Below are positions 11,945 to 23,010 of a DNA stretch of 64,000 bases, one piece after another. The stretch spans positions 54,242,873 to 54,306,872 of the forward strand of contig NC_071399.1 of NCBI RefSeq assembly GCF_022682495.2. Direction: 5' to 3'. Under the pieces are notes generated by a model. The model was given only the letters and a program-made list of their open reading frames with translations. It was not told where the DNA came from and searched no databases. The translations under genes and the position numbers were made by a program. The stretch is from Desmodus rotundus (Eukaryota > Chordata > Mammalia > Chiroptera > Phyllostomidae). Position 1 is the stretch's first letter, and each line of letters begins with the position of its first letter.

Positions 11945-12330
11945 TTAGTTATCCATCCATCCAGTCATTGGAAAGTATTTAATTAAACTTTTCTGATGTG
12001 TGAGGCTTGTGCTAGGCATGGAACACACAAGGTGACTAGTCTGTGCACTCCTTGGGGCTCACAGTCCAGTCACAAGAATTGATAGCTGAACAATGAATTG
12101 CATGACTAGAGTGGGTGTCATGTGGTCCAAGAAAATAACCAAAATAATTAGTCTAACAGTTTGGTCATTTATTCAGTCATTCTTTCATTTGTTTGATTCG
12201 ACTGACACTCATTAATTTCTAAATGCCAGGAACTGTGCTAACTATTGCTGGAGGAGTTAGCACTTCACTATGTTGGTGATGACAATGAAAAGACACACCA
12301 AGTGTGGGAAGACACAGAGCAACCAACCAG
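11945..12330 (-). repeat. Antisense L2 LINE fragments
   Basis: 'tccatccatccagtcattgg' (11951 onward) and 'attcagtcattctttcattt' (12171 onward), each followed by a 'gccaggaactgtgcta'-type motif, match the reverse complement of the L2 3' end. There are probably two pieces. Confidence 0.55.
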
Positions 12331-12569
12331 CAGTTAGTGTTGGTGGTGGGGGCTGGGTGGAGGAGGCTCTACTAGGGCTGGAGATGTTTAAATTGGAGGA
12401 GGATTTTGATGAAATAAAGAAGGGGAATGACAGCTAGAGGGAAGGTGATATGAGCAGAAGCACATGCATGGTCACAGGCTTGGAAAAGTGGGCTGGTGGA
12501 GGGATGGAAGCCAGCTTTCTTTTTCTTACCCTTTCTTTTCTAAATCAAATTTTCTTTCCTTTTTTCTCT

Positions 12570-12606
12570 GAAATATTTTTTTAATTGTTTATTCTATTAC
12601 ACTTGT
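12570..12606 (-). repeat. Short HAL1 3' tail abutting the next HAL1
   Basis: The minus strand resembles the last ~36 bp of HAL1 (A-rich tail preceded by 'gtgtaatagaataaac'). It lies directly before the 3' end of HAL1 copy 2. It is either a tiny older copy that served as the landing site or a tail duplication. Confidence 0.45.
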
Positions 12607-13165
12607 CTCAATTTCTTTTTTAAATATATTTTATTGATTATGCTATTACAGTTTTCCCATGTTTTTCTCCTCTTTTATTCCCCTCTGCCCTGTACATAGC
12701 CTCCCACCAGCATTTCCCCAACTTAGTTATATCCATGGGTCATACATATAAGTTCTTTGGCTTCTCCATTTCCCATACTATTCTTAACCCCTCCTGTCTA
12801 TTTCATACCTACCATTTATGCTTCTTATTCCCTGTTCCTTTCCCCCACCCTCACCTCTTCCCTTCCCCACTGATAACCCTCTGTGTGATCTCCATTTCTG
12901 TGATTCTGTTCCTGTTCTAGTTGTTTGCTTAGTTTTTGTTTTTTGTTTTAGGTTTAGTTGTTGATGGTTTTAGGTTTAGTTTGTGAGTTGTTGTCATTTT
13001 ACTGTTCATAGTTTTGATCATTTCTTTTTCTTAGATAAGTCTCTTTCACATTTCTTATAATAAGGCCTTGGTGATGACAAACTCCTTGAACTTGACCTTA
13101 TCTGGGGAGCACTTTACCTGTCCTTCCATTCTAAATGATAGCTTTGCTGGATAGAGTAATCTTGG

Positions 13166-13622
13166 TGTTAGGTCAGAGTTGCTCAAGAAAGTGGACAGAC
13201 ATAGTGAGCTAAGGAGAGCAGGGTTTATTAGCGGGGAATAAGAGGGAAAGTGGAGCTAACCAAGGGAGGTTAAGAGGAAAGTGGGGTAACCAAGGGAGGG
13301 TGGGACATCTGGGGGAAAATGGAGCCAACAAAGGGAGGATGGGACTTGTGGGGGAAAATGGAGCCAAGGAAGGGAGGTTGGGACTCACTTGGTTGTTCTT
13401 AGATCAGGTTTTTTAAGCGCAAAAACCTGCAGTTGGGATATCAGAGTCTGATTGGCTAGAGCTGGTTGCTGGGTGAAAACTGCATCCTGTTATGTCAAAT
13501 AGACAGACCCCAGACCCTAATCTTCATCTGTTTTTCCTGGGTAGGGTCTGCAGGCAGCTTCCCATGGTGCCATTTTCTTGCCTGGTGATTTTTATTCCTC
13601 CTAGACCTGCCCAGATCTAACA
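13166..13622 (-). mobile_element. Solo LTR of an endogenous retrovirus (class I-like), in HAL1
   Basis: The 457-bp unit begins TGTTAG and ends CTAACA, with a 4-bp target duplication TTGG (13162-13165 and 13624-13627). HAL1 sequence is contiguous if the LTR is removed. On the minus strand it has a CCAAT box (GCCAATCAG, near 13449-13457), a TTAAAAAA TATA-like box (near 13415), and AATAAA near 13227-13233 before the 3' terminus. A 4-bp TSD and this layout fit gammaretrovirus-like (ERV1) LTRs. There is no internal viral sequence, so it is a recombination-derived solo LTR. Confidence 0.88.
13245..13390 (-). repeat. Tandem ~31-39 bp repeats inside the LTR
   Basis: Four imperfect units, each containing a variant of 'ccaagggagg' and most of 'gggggaaaatggagc', lie between the TATA-like box and the poly(A) signal of the LTR. 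Confidence 0.8.
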
Positions 13623-14964
13623 GTTGGATATAGGTCATTGCCTTTCATGACTTTGAATACTTCTTTCCAGTCCCTTCTTGCCTGTAAGGTTTCTTTTGAG
13701 AAATTAGCTGATAGTCTTACGGGCACTCCTTTGTAGGTAACTCTCTCCTTTTCTCTTGCTGCTTTTAAGATTCTCTCTTTATCTTTCATCTTGAGTAATG
13801 TAATTATGTGTGCCTTGGTGTGTGCTTCCTTGGGTCCTATTTTTTGGGGGCTCTCTGAGCTTCCTTGACTTCCTGGAAATCTATTTCCTTTGCCAGATTA
13901 GGGAAGTTCTTCATTATGTTTTCAAATAAGTTTTCAATTTCTTGCTCTTCCTCTTCTCCTTGATTTAGATGTTAGAACATTTAAAGTTGTTCTGGAGGTT
14001 CCTAAGCCTCTCCTCACTTTTTTGAATTCTTGTCTCTTCATTCTGTTCTGGTTGAATGTTTATTTCTCCCTTCTGTTCACTGTTGATTTGAGTTCTCGTT
14101 TCATTCCCTTCACTGTTGGTTACCTGTATATTTTTCTTTATTTCTCTTTGCATAGCCTTCACTTTTTCCTCTGTTTTGTGACCATACTCAACCATTTCTG
14201 TGAGCATCCTGATTACCAGTGTTTTGAATCTGCATCTCATAGGTTGGCCAGCTCTTCCTCTTTTAGTTCTATTTTTGGAGTTTTGATCTGTTCTTTCATT
14301 TGGGCCATATTTCTTTTTGTCTCAATGCACCTGTTACATTGTAAGTGGTGGAGCCTTAGGTATTCACCAGGGCAGGGCAACCCACATTGCTGCATTGTGG
14401 AGCTGTATGTGTGGAATGGGTCAAAGAGGGAACAGTGCCACTTCCTGGCTCTGGCCAGCTTTCAGTCACTTCCCCTGCTATCCACAAATAAACTGGGCCC
14501 TTCTGGTGTTAATTCCACAGTTGGTGGATTTGTGTACATTTTAGGACCCAGTGGGCCTCTCCAGTGAACTCACCTATGAGGCTGGGAGTTTCTCCTGCCA
14601 CCACAACCCCCCACAGATTTTTCTAGCAAGGGGTTTTGAGGCTCTGTTTTCCCATGCTGGAACTGTGGGTTGTGTGTTCTGCCTTGCTCCCCAGTTGTTC
14701 CTCCTGGTTTATCCACACACACATATGGGACCACCTGGTCCACCAGCTGCTGCTTTGCTGTGCATCCTTTCTACCCTGGTTGCCCATCTCTGTCCCTCCT
14801 ACCAGTCTGAATAAATGTTTCTTCAACTCATTGGTTTTTGGACTTCCATACAGTTCAATTTTCTGGCAGTACTGGTTATTTTTTGTTTCTAAATTTGTTG
14901 TTGTCCTTCTTTTGATTGTGCGAGGAGGCAAAGTATATCGACCTATACCATCTTGGCCAGAAGT

Positions 14965-15043
14965 GTACCCTATGCTTTTTGATTGGAACATGTAATCCAT
15001 TTACATTTAAGGTTATTGTTGATAGGTACTTGTTCATTGCCAT
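14965..15043 (-). pseudogene. L1 ORF2 start fragment
   Basis: About 27 codons of the endonuclease N-terminus align with 37292-37372. The first codon is at 15041-15043. It is cut at the HAL1 junction. Confidence 0.85.
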
Positions 15044-15068
15044 TATTTTTCCCTTTGTACCTGTGTTC

Positions 15069-15069
<1 letters not shown>

Positions 15070-15100
<31 letters not shown>
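15070..15100 (+). repeat. (CT)n microsatellite in the L1 ORF1-ORF2 spacer
   Basis: About 11 CT units followed by T9. The intact L1 has only a short GA-rich spacer at the same place (37246-37291), so the tract expanded after insertion. Confidence 0.9.
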
Positions 15101-15102
<2 letters not shown>

Positions 15103-15111
15103 TCTGTCTTT

Positions 15112-16032
15112 TTAAAGCAGTCCCTTTAGCATATCTTACAGTGCTGGCTTAGTGGAAATGTACTCTTTCGGTCTTCTTTTGTCTGGGAAGCTCTTAATTT
15201 TGCCTTCAATTTTAAATGAGAGTCTTGCTGGATAGAGTAGGGTTGGTTGCAGGTTCTTGCTTTTCATTACTTGGAATATTTCATGCCATTTCTTTATGGC
15301 TCATAGTATTTCTGTTGAGAAATTAGCTAATAGCTTTATTGGAGCTCCCTTGTATGTTACTAGCTGTTTATCCCTTGCTGTATTTAAGATTCTCTCTTTG
15401 TCTTTAAATTTTGCCATTTTAATTATGAGGTGTCTTGGGGCCTCTTTGGGTTCACCTTGACTGGAATCCTCTGTGCTTCCTGAACTTAAGTGACTTTTTC
15501 CCTCATCAAGTTAGGGAAGTTTTCTGTCATTATTTTTTCAAACAGGTTTTCTATAACTTGCCCCTTTTTTTCTCCTTCTGGTATTCCTATGATACAAATA
15601 TTGTTATGTTTCATGTTGTCTTGAAGCTCCCTTAAACTCTCCGCATTCTTTTTGAGTCTTTTTTTGGTTTGTGGCTCTGACTGGGTATTTTTTTTCTACC
15701 TTGTCTTCCAGCTCGCTGATTTGGTCCTCTGCTTCATCTAGCCTGTTTTTAATTACTTGTAGTATATTCTTTATTTCAGACATTGTATTCTTTATTTCTT
15801 CCTGGTTGTTTTTCATAATTTCTATGTCCTTTTTCATGCTACTGTGGTTCCCACTAAGTTCCTTATAGTTCCTGTAAATTTTCTTGTCATTCTCACTGAG
15901 TTCCTTGAGCATCCTTATAACCATTATTTTGCACTCTATGTCTGATAGATTGCTTCCCTTAATTTTATTTAGCTTTTTTTCTTGGGTTTCCTCCTTTCCT
16001 TTTGATTGGGGGTTGTTTCTCTGTCTTCCCAT
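15112..16032 (-). pseudogene. L1 ORF1 (RNA-binding chaperone), frameshifted
   Basis: The N-terminal 140 codons are open and begin MGRQRNNPQSKGKEETQEK, closely matching the intact ORF1 at 36313 (start at 16030-16032). The coiled-coil core NRLDEAEDQISELEDKVEK is clear. The frame is lost near 15650, and the RRM and C-terminal parts continue in other frames to the stop at 15112-15114. By descent it is an ORF1p gene, now inactive. Confidence 0.88.
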
Positions 16033-16406
16033 TTTAGGTGACTCTTTTTGTTTATACATCTCAGATTGCTCTGCTTTGACTGCCTGTCTTTGTGGGGTGG
16101 ACTTCTTTGTGGGGTAACAGTTCTGTGAGACTCAGTGGTGCAGTCTCTTTGATCTCCTGGTCTGGATGATCTAGGGATGCCCTTTATTCAGTTTATGTGG
16201 GCTCTCTTATTGTACTTAGGCTTTTATTATTGGTGGCTCATTCATTGGTGGATTCTCCCCTCTGGCTGGCTGACTGAGAGTCACAACTCCCACTACATCT
16301 TGTAGGCTGTTGTACAAGTGCTGGCAGAACAAAGCAAAACTACCCCCAAAACCAAACCCACACCAGCAAAAATACTCCCCCTACCACATCAGCAAAATCA
16401 ACAGCA

Positions 16407-17345
16407 AATGAACAAAGATTAATAAAGGTAGAAAGAGATTAAGAATATTATAAGATAGGAAAAAAGAATATGAACTGACTAAAGGAGATAAAAATGATTT
16501 TGAGAGGGAGAGGGAGGAGAAATAAGAAGAGTAGGAATAGAAACAAGGTGAAGAAAGGGAGAAAATAATATTTAAAATGTAAGTAAAAAAGGGAAGGGCG
16601 ATGGCAAATGGGGTAAGAAAAGGGGAGAGTATAATATGAGGTTTGAAATACAATAAGAAAACTAGGTAACCAATAGGAACAAAATAAAAAAAAAACCTAC
16701 AACAGTGTCAATAATAATGACAGATGAGCAAAGATTAATAAAGATAGAAAGAGAATAAGAATATTATAAAAAAGAAAGAAGAGAATATGATATTTCTACA
16801 GTAAAGAAAAATGATTTTGGGATGATACAGAGAGGTGAAATAATAAGAGTAAGGAATAGAATCCAGGCTAAGAAAGGGAAAAATAAAATTCCAAATTCAA
16901 ATAAGTGAGGGCAAGAGGAAGGCAAAATGGAGTAAGATGGGAGATAGTAACATGTGAGATCTGAATTAAAAAAAAAGTGAACAAATAAGAATAAAATTGA
17001 AGAAAAACAGCAATAACCACAATACCCAAGCCAAACAAGCAATGATTAGTAAAGGTGGAAAAAGAATATGAATATTATAAGGAAGGGTAAAAGAATGTGA
17101 ACTGACTAAAGGAAAGAAAAATGATGTTGAGAGGATAGACGGAGGAGAAATAGTAAGAGTAAGGAATAGGAATAAGGCATAGGAAGGGGGGAAATAAAAT
17201 TTAAAACAAAAATAAAAAAGGGCAGGAAGAAGGCAAAATGGAGTAAGACAAGGGAAGGGGACAATGTGAGATCTGAAATAAAAATAAAATAAAAAATATA
17301 AATAAAAAATAAAACAAAAGACAAAAATAGTGAGTTAGGTGGAAT
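16407..17345 (-). repeat. Three tandem ~310-320 bp units in the L1 5'UTR
   Basis: Units start near 16407, 16727 and 17036, each with a variant of 'caaagattaataaagg' followed by 'gaatattataa', then a 'gaaaaatgat' block, 'ggaatag', 'aaaatggagtaag' and 'gtgagatctgaa'. Spacing is about 320 and 309 bp. The purine-rich strand is antisense to the L1. The units sit upstream of ORF1, where rodent L1s carry promoter monomers. Confidence 0.85.
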
Positions 17346-18398
17346 ACAATTAAAGAAAAAGAACTGTTGAAAGGCTATGAAAGAGAAAGAAATCATGCAA
17401 ATTCTGAAGAAGAACAAGGTGAAATTCATCTCAGCAGTGTTTGGTGTTTGCCTTCTGGCTTCTACTTCTGGCTCCACCTCTGGCTTTTTATCAGCTCAAG
17501 GTCCAGGGGTGGGTCATCCAACTTCTGGCAGCACTGCATGTACTGGAGGAGGCTTCTATTGAGATCAGGAGGAAGGGACCCCTGGGTCTCCCTTGGGAGG
17601 TGCTGTTCAGTCTTTTGGGAAAATTGTGGGTGTATTCTTCTGCCCCTGTGCCACCTGTCTTGGTCTGTTCCACCTTATTTCCAATAATGTATAGATTCTG
17701 ATGAACTAGCTGTCCATTTCAAGGGAGGGGCCAATCCATGTAAGAGGGTCAGCTCTTCTCTGCTTGATGCTGAAGGCAGCTCTGTGTGTGAGCTGAGGCG
17801 AGGAGGAGCCTTGACTCTCCTTTGCTCTACTGGATTTCTTATCTCCCTGCCTTGCTGGCCTCAGTGGAATGGGGCCCTTGGAACCAGTGTATTTTGTCTC
17901 CCTGAAAGAAGTACAAAATGGGCCCTTTTGGTGTTTCTCTTCCTGTCTTTCTCCTGTGGATACACACCTTGTAGGGGATTCTTGAGTATGTCCTGCCTGT
18001 TCTGCAGAGCTTCCCTGTTGGATGCTGTGCTTGCAATCCTGCAGGAGGTGGGGGTTGGGTACGTCTTTCCCTTCCCAGAGGTTTGAAATCTGCTGCAGAA
18101 GGAGGTTCTGCTTGGCTGTAAATAATCTCAGGTGCTCAACTCTTGCCCGTCTAATTCCCAGCCCACTGCCCTCACAGTAGACACAGTCCCCAACTCTATT
18201 TTGTGTAGCCGTTAGTTTCCTGGCCACACTGGGCTGGGCCCCAGAAGTCCCTTTGCTGTGCAACTTTCTGATCTCCCTGCCCAGATGTATTTAGTGGGAG
18301 CAAACTGTGCCTTTGATCTTGTTCCTTTGTTGGCAGGGCAGCTGTGCATGGGGTTCCTGTCCAGTACATTTCAGCTCCCATTTTAAAATGTCTCCCTG

Positions 18399-18554
18399 AG
18401 GAGAGAGGTTTACAGGAACTACTATAAAGGACACATAGACAAAATCAAGGGGAACGGTGGAAGCGGGGGAAGGAGGTGGGTTTGGCTGGGGTGGGGTGGA
18501 GGGATGGGGGGAAAATGCAGACAACTGTAATTGAATAACAATAAAAATTTTTTT
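18399..18554 (+). mobile_element. Short 5'-truncated L1 3' end (156 bp)
   Basis: Sense L1 3'UTR ('gaactactataaaggacaca', G-rich tract, 'caactgtaattgaataaca') ending in an A-rich tail. Near-perfect flanking repeats: aaaatgtctccctg (18385-18398) and aaaaagtctccctg (18555-18568). It is inserted in the antisense L1 5'UTR. Confidence 0.9.
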
Positions 18555-19125
18555 AAAAAGTCTCCCTGTGGCACACCCACTGCAGTACCAAGTCATTGAT
18601 TTTTCACACATACCATCTCTCCAAAACTCCAAAAGTCTCTCACAGTCATGGCTGGCTATAGCCTGCCACCTCCCAACCCAGGTGCTGCCCCTGATCCTTT
18701 TGGGAGGTAGAGTCCTTCTCTCAGTCTGGCACTCTTCGATTGGTGTTTGGCACTGCAGCTATGGACATGCTGCTTGCTGCGTGTGTGTATCCTTGATCTT
18801 CCCAACTTTGTATATACTTCCAAGTAACTCCCAACCTGAGTCTGGGGGTTCCCTGCTCTGAGAGGGGAGGGAGCCTCAAAGTTGTGATTGCTGACTAGTC
18901 TTTCCACAGCTGCAGGCATGAGGTATGGGGTGTTTCTCCTTCAACTTATAAAATCTCCTTACTATTCATTGTGAAACATCTTCTGTACTCCTTGACTTCC
19001 AAACTTCATATTAGCTAAGATTCCATTGATTGTACAGATTATTTGTTGGAAGATCAGCTAAGAATCCAAGTTGGGGGCCAGAGCCAGTGGACTCAGCTTC
19101 CACCTACTTAGCTAACATCTTTTCT

Positions 19126-19290
19126 CTCTCTTCTCTTCTCTTCTCTTCTCTTCTCTTCTCTTCTCTTCTCTTCTCTTCTCTTCTCTTCTCTTCTCTTCTC
19201 TTCTCTTCTCTCCCTTCTCTTCTCTCCTTCTCTTCTCTTCTTTTTTCTTCTCTTCTTCTCCCCTCCCCTCCCCTCCCCTCCCCTCCCCTG
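19126..19290 (+). repeat. (TTCTC)n then (CCCCT)n satellite-like tract
   Basis: About 15 perfect TTCTC pentamers, a degenerate middle, then about 6 CCCCT units ending near 19290. It lies directly at the 5' end of the antisense L1. The ORF over it is pure repeat translation. Confidence 0.97.
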
Positions 19291-20485
19291 CGCTCTACCT
19301 GTAAATGTTGGATTGATTTGCTACTGAGATGAAATCTTAGAAGACTGAAAATTCTACAGTCTAATTTTGAATGGGAGCAGAAAATGTGGGCATTACAACT
19401 AAGCCTTCAAAATGCAAACCTGCCTTCATATTTCAAACTAGAGGCCTAAGTTAATGTTTGTTTTTCTAAATCCTCTACTTGTTATTGAGAAAAGTCTTCA
19501 AATTTCCTGGAGAGGTAATCACAGTAAGAATGCCATGGATATACTTTAAAACTGCTTCACTCTTCAGTTAGTTCTGATGATTACAGCAGTTTGCCTGTAG
19601 GCCAGAGTCTGGGACAAAGGCAGTGTTTGCATTGGCTGGGTCCCTAGGGCTGTGAATTCTTACCCTGGGAAGAGGAGTTTTCATGAGAGCTATTGCTACT
19701 CTGGATTTCTACAAGGTAACATTTAGGGGGCAATCTGTACATTTTAACAAATTATGCTATTATAGACAAAGTGGAAATTAATCCTAATCATTTCACAAGG
19801 GAGATTTAAAAACTTGCAGACACTTTTGCTATTTTGTCAGTTTGGGAAGGATCCATTTAAACTTTACAGCTATATTAATTTTTAATTTAAATTTAATGAA
19901 ATTAATTCAAATTAAGGAGGTGACCATTATCAATTTCCTTTCTTATTAGTTCCTTAATGCTTTGGCAAATTACATTCTAAACTTCTCCTTCAACAAGCTG
20001 GATACATATTCATGGGTTTCCTAAGAAAAGATGAATTTGATCTCGATATGCTAATCCATAGCCATGGCAGCAATCAAGGAGCAGCTGGGGAGACAAGTGC
20101 ATTCTGCTATTAATTATGAATCACACATTAAGAACTGGTAAATAATTAAAGCTTCATGTGTCACAACAGAAGTTAAGGATCAGTGTGTTTTTTCATTTCC
20201 AAATGCATCTTGTGGGCTATTTCTAGTCTTATTTTGATACTGGCTGAACATAAACTGGGGTGCAGATGGGTAACTCTCATTCATAGTAAATTCACAGCAC
20301 ACAATTTTGACCTTATTGAACTGCTGATGTAGGAATATATTCAATTTCAGAAGCTGAGACCCTGAGTTTCTAGGAAATTTTGAGTCATCATCTCTCTTCC
20401 TCCAAAGTTTGTCACTCCTTGGGGGTCTGTGCAGAGAAATCTTGCATTGGGCAGGAGGCTGGAAGCAATGTCCTCACAGGTCTGG
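19291..20485. other. Unique DNA, nothing recognised
   Basis: AT-rich, no repeats or open frames of note. Confidence 0.5.
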
Positions 20486-20489
20486 ATAT

Positions 20490-20630
20490 TCAAAGTGTGT
20501 GTAGTCCATAGTTCAGCAGCATCTGCATCACCCCAAAATACAAAGTCTCAGGCCCACCCCAATATCCCTGGATGATTTGATCATACAATGAGATGCTGCT
20601 AAGGTATCTTTCAGCTTGAGGAACTTGTGA
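20490..20630 (-). repeat. MER5-like hAT fragment
   Basis: 'cagcagcatctgcatcaccc' followed by 'ctcaggcccaccccaat' matches the core of MER5A, a small non-autonomous hAT element. Confidence 0.6.
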
Positions 20631-20794
20631 TTCTCCATTTTCTTTGGCTTACTTTCACTTCTCTGCAATGGAAGGAAGACCAGGTTCCACACAGTCCCTC
20701 CCAGTGTTCTACATCACCACCTCTCTTCCACCCCTTCTTACTCTGAGCCTGAGGATACAGCCAAGGTCCATCTGAAGGCCTTTAGGGTAACGGA

Positions 20795-20960
20795 AGTGAT
20801 GGTCTTGGATTTGAAGCCTGGTTCCACTCCTTCCTAGCTGTAATCTTAAGCAAGTTTTAACTTTACAGGGCTGTGTGAAAAGTGAATGAAGCAGTGTCTG
20901 AAGGAAATAATGCCTTCTATCCCAGCAGTCTGTAAACGGTAGTTATGATGATGATGGCAT
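20795..20960 (+). repeat. MIR SINE fragment
   Basis: 'ggatttgaagcctggttcca' followed by 'ctagctgtaatcttaagcaa' is the MIR core order. A short ORF here is not coding. Confidence 0.65.
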
Positions 20961-20964
20961 TGAG

Positions 20965-22420
20965 GAAAAAGTAACCTATAGAGGAAGGAGGTAATTAAGT
21001 CAGTGGACAATGCAAGGATGCTTAGAGATTCTTTAAAAATAACCATGCATTATGATCATCTTTGCCTGACTCCCTTAAATGGAAGTTTAAAGGAAAAGTT
21101 TTCTTGGCATGGGTTTTAGGAGAAGAGGAATAGTATTCTCAGAGGGTGCAACTTGCCCCCAAAAAGAGAGGAGAGGAGAATGGTTAATGTGAAATCCCAG
21201 TGCTATCTCTGTTTGGACCTCTTCACATTCTGACTTTTCCCTGTATCAAACTGCTGTTGTAATTCCACCAAGTAAATGTTTGTTGCTGCATGAGGATATC
21301 ACTCTTTTCTCTGGAGGAGAAAATAAGTACCCCTTTTGTATCTACTGAAGTTTAAATTAAAGAAGAAGGAAAAGCAAATGTTTGAAATCCTGAAGTATAA
21401 AACCTCAGTTAAAAAATTTCTACTTTATAAAGAAAGGTACTTGGAATAATTGTTTTCAGAGACCTCTGTTCTGCACGTCAAACACAGTGACTGCCCATAA
21501 TGGAATTCAGCCTTTCTTATTTTCTATCCTATAGAATTCCCTTTCATCAGGCTCTTTAGTCACTCCTGCTCCAAAAGTATGAAAATGATCTCTGTTACAA
21601 TAATAAATCTTGACCTCTTCAAAGATAGAATGAGCTGTTAGTAGGATGGGGTTAAGCAGACCAGATGCCCAGGAATGTTTTCATTGTCCTTTTAAAATGC
21701 GGGGAAACCGCTGAACTACAAGAGAATAGTTTGGCATTTCCCATTAGCAGCTGCAGGTCACAAAGGTCAGGAGCTCTCTCCCCTCAGGAACATATGAATA
21801 CCGAATACTAAGGGCTCCTTCTTCCTTATTCCCTAGAAAGTGCAGTGTGGAATTACCCATTATGGTCATGAATTGCCACTCTATTTTCAAAGTGATGAAA
21901 GACAAGAAAAGCCAAATATGAAAAAAAAACCCTCAACTTAAACCTTTTCAAATTTTAAGCCCATAAGTATATGGGTCAGGACAAGAGGCCTTTCTTTTAA
22001 AATTATTTTATGTCAGGTAATGCCATATGCAACATTTAGCAAGAATTTTCTCCCATTTGGGATGTACAGGATGTTTACGTTTCACACACAAAGCAATTTA
22101 TAGCCAAGTGCTGAAATAATCAGAATTAGAACCTCAACTTCGCATTTAATTTTTGGGCACAGCGTTTGATTAGGTGTCGATTGGTTCTGAAACTTTGAAC
22201 TTGGTTCCAAAATTGGTTGCTGGCAGAATCTAAAGAGTGGGTGTTGGTGATAAGGCAGTGGGGGGAAGGCCACTAACGTCTGACCTCTGAGATTTCCCCA
22301 GCTGGGATAACTTTCTCCCTTCTGTCTTCCTGAGCACTGTGTGCCTTACTTTAGGCCCATGGTGGATGTGACTCATACTGTGTACTGTCCTCATTTGGGG
22401 ACCTGAGAGGACTTGGACTT
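20965..22420. other. Unique DNA, nothing recognised
   Basis: No exon, repeat family or RNA gene recognised. Confidence 0.5.
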
Positions 22421-22424
22421 AGGG

Positions 22425-22625
22425 CCAACTGCCTGGCCTTTGATCTTGTATGTGCCACTTAGTAGCTATAGGAACTTAGGCAAATACTTTGTGCTTCAGT
22501 TCCCTTAACTGAAAAATGCAGATTACGGTAGCACCTACCTTGTCAGGTCATAGTGAGAATTAAATGAGTTACTATATGGGAAGCACTTAAAATAGTGCTT
22601 AGCATATAATAATCAGTATATATTT
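22425..22625 (+). repeat. MIR SINE
   Basis: Core 'cacttagtagctataggaac' followed by 'gagaattaaatgagttacta' and 'gcacttaaaatagtgcttag': a well-preserved MIR in sense order. Confidence 0.8.
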
Positions 22626-22724
22626 GCTTGCTCTGTCTTATTCTGGCTCCCTGACCCTAATCTCAGAGAAAGAATTCATCTTTATATTTTTTCATAGTGT
22701 CAGGTATAGCACCATTCAGCAGTA

Positions 22725-23010
22725 CACATGCATTCATGCCACTAATATTTATTGTGTACCTGCGATGGGCCAGGCCCTGACAGATGTGTGGTCACTGCCC
22801 TTCTGGTATGTATGGTCTCTCTAGAGAGATCAGCAAGTATTGCAATACTTCTAGTTGGGGAAATTAGGGATGCTGTGGAGAAGAAATCAGAGGTGCTTCC
22901 CTTCAACCTGTGGGTGGCAGGCTAGGTGTCCTGGAGGGAAGCGGTGCTTTACAGAGTCTGCAGGACAAGCAGGAGGAAAACAGAGAAGCACCTGTGAGAA
23001 GGTGTCCCAT
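22725..23010 (-). repeat. Antisense L2 fragment
   Basis: 'tattgtgtacctgcgatggg' followed by 'ccaggccctgac' is the reverse complement of the L2 3' end. Confidence 0.6.

Larger units (their letters stand above)
13031..14308 (-). pseudogene. HAL1 ORF1-like protein, broken by LTR and frameshifts
   Basis: The start lies at 14306-14308 by alignment with the other HAL1 copies (MAQMKEQIK type). An open N-terminal piece (14240-13965) has the pattern MVEYGHKTEEKVKAMQREIKK followed by RIQKSEERLRNLQNNFKCSNI. The C-terminal piece (13789-13601) contains DKERILKAAREKERVTYKGVP and DFSKETLQARRDW, the conserved C-terminal RNA-binding part. The LTR at 13166-13622 then cuts the frame, and the last residues resume at 13165-13031. 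Frameshifts lie between the pieces. Confidence 0.85.
12607..14964 (-). mobile_element. HAL1 retrotransposon, copy 2, interrupted by a solo LTR
   Basis: Minus strand: 5' end 'acttctggccaagatgg' (14966 downward), 5'UTR, ORF1 remnant (14308 to 13031), 3'UTR and an A-rich 3' end near 12620. It is about 1.9 kb after removing the 457-bp LTR at 13166-13622. It has the same structure as copies 1 and 3 and lacks ORF2. Its 5' end is fused directly to an L1 (14965-19125) in the same orientation. No TSD could be found for HAL1 alone. Confidence 0.85.
14965..19125 (-). mobile_element. 3'-truncated L1: long 5'UTR, ORF1 and first codons of ORF2
   Basis: Minus-strand order: 5' end near 19120 ('aaaagatgttagc'), about 3 kb of 5'UTR (16033-19120), ORF1 (16032-15112), a spacer with a GA microsatellite (15070-15092), and ORF2 start codon at 15043. 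Only about 27 ORF2 codons follow before the junction with the 5' end of HAL1 copy 2. Normal L1 truncation removes the 5' end, so losing the 3' end while keeping a complete 5' end is odd; see findings. A short L1 piece (18399-18554) is inserted in the 5'UTR. Confidence 0.85.

Noticed and set aside
14022..14567. 181-codon plus-strand ORF rich in Phe and Leu
   Set aside because: Antisense of the HAL1 copy 2 ORF1 and 5'UTR. Hydrophobicity comes from reading Glu/Lys codons backwards.
16381..17477. Minus-strand ORFs resembling multi-span membrane proteins
   Set aside because: They translate the T-rich strand of the tandem L1 5'UTR units. The Phe/Ser/Leu bias is purely compositional.
19030..19332. 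100-codon ORF with LLFSS repeats
   Set aside because: Translation of the (TTCTC)n satellite.
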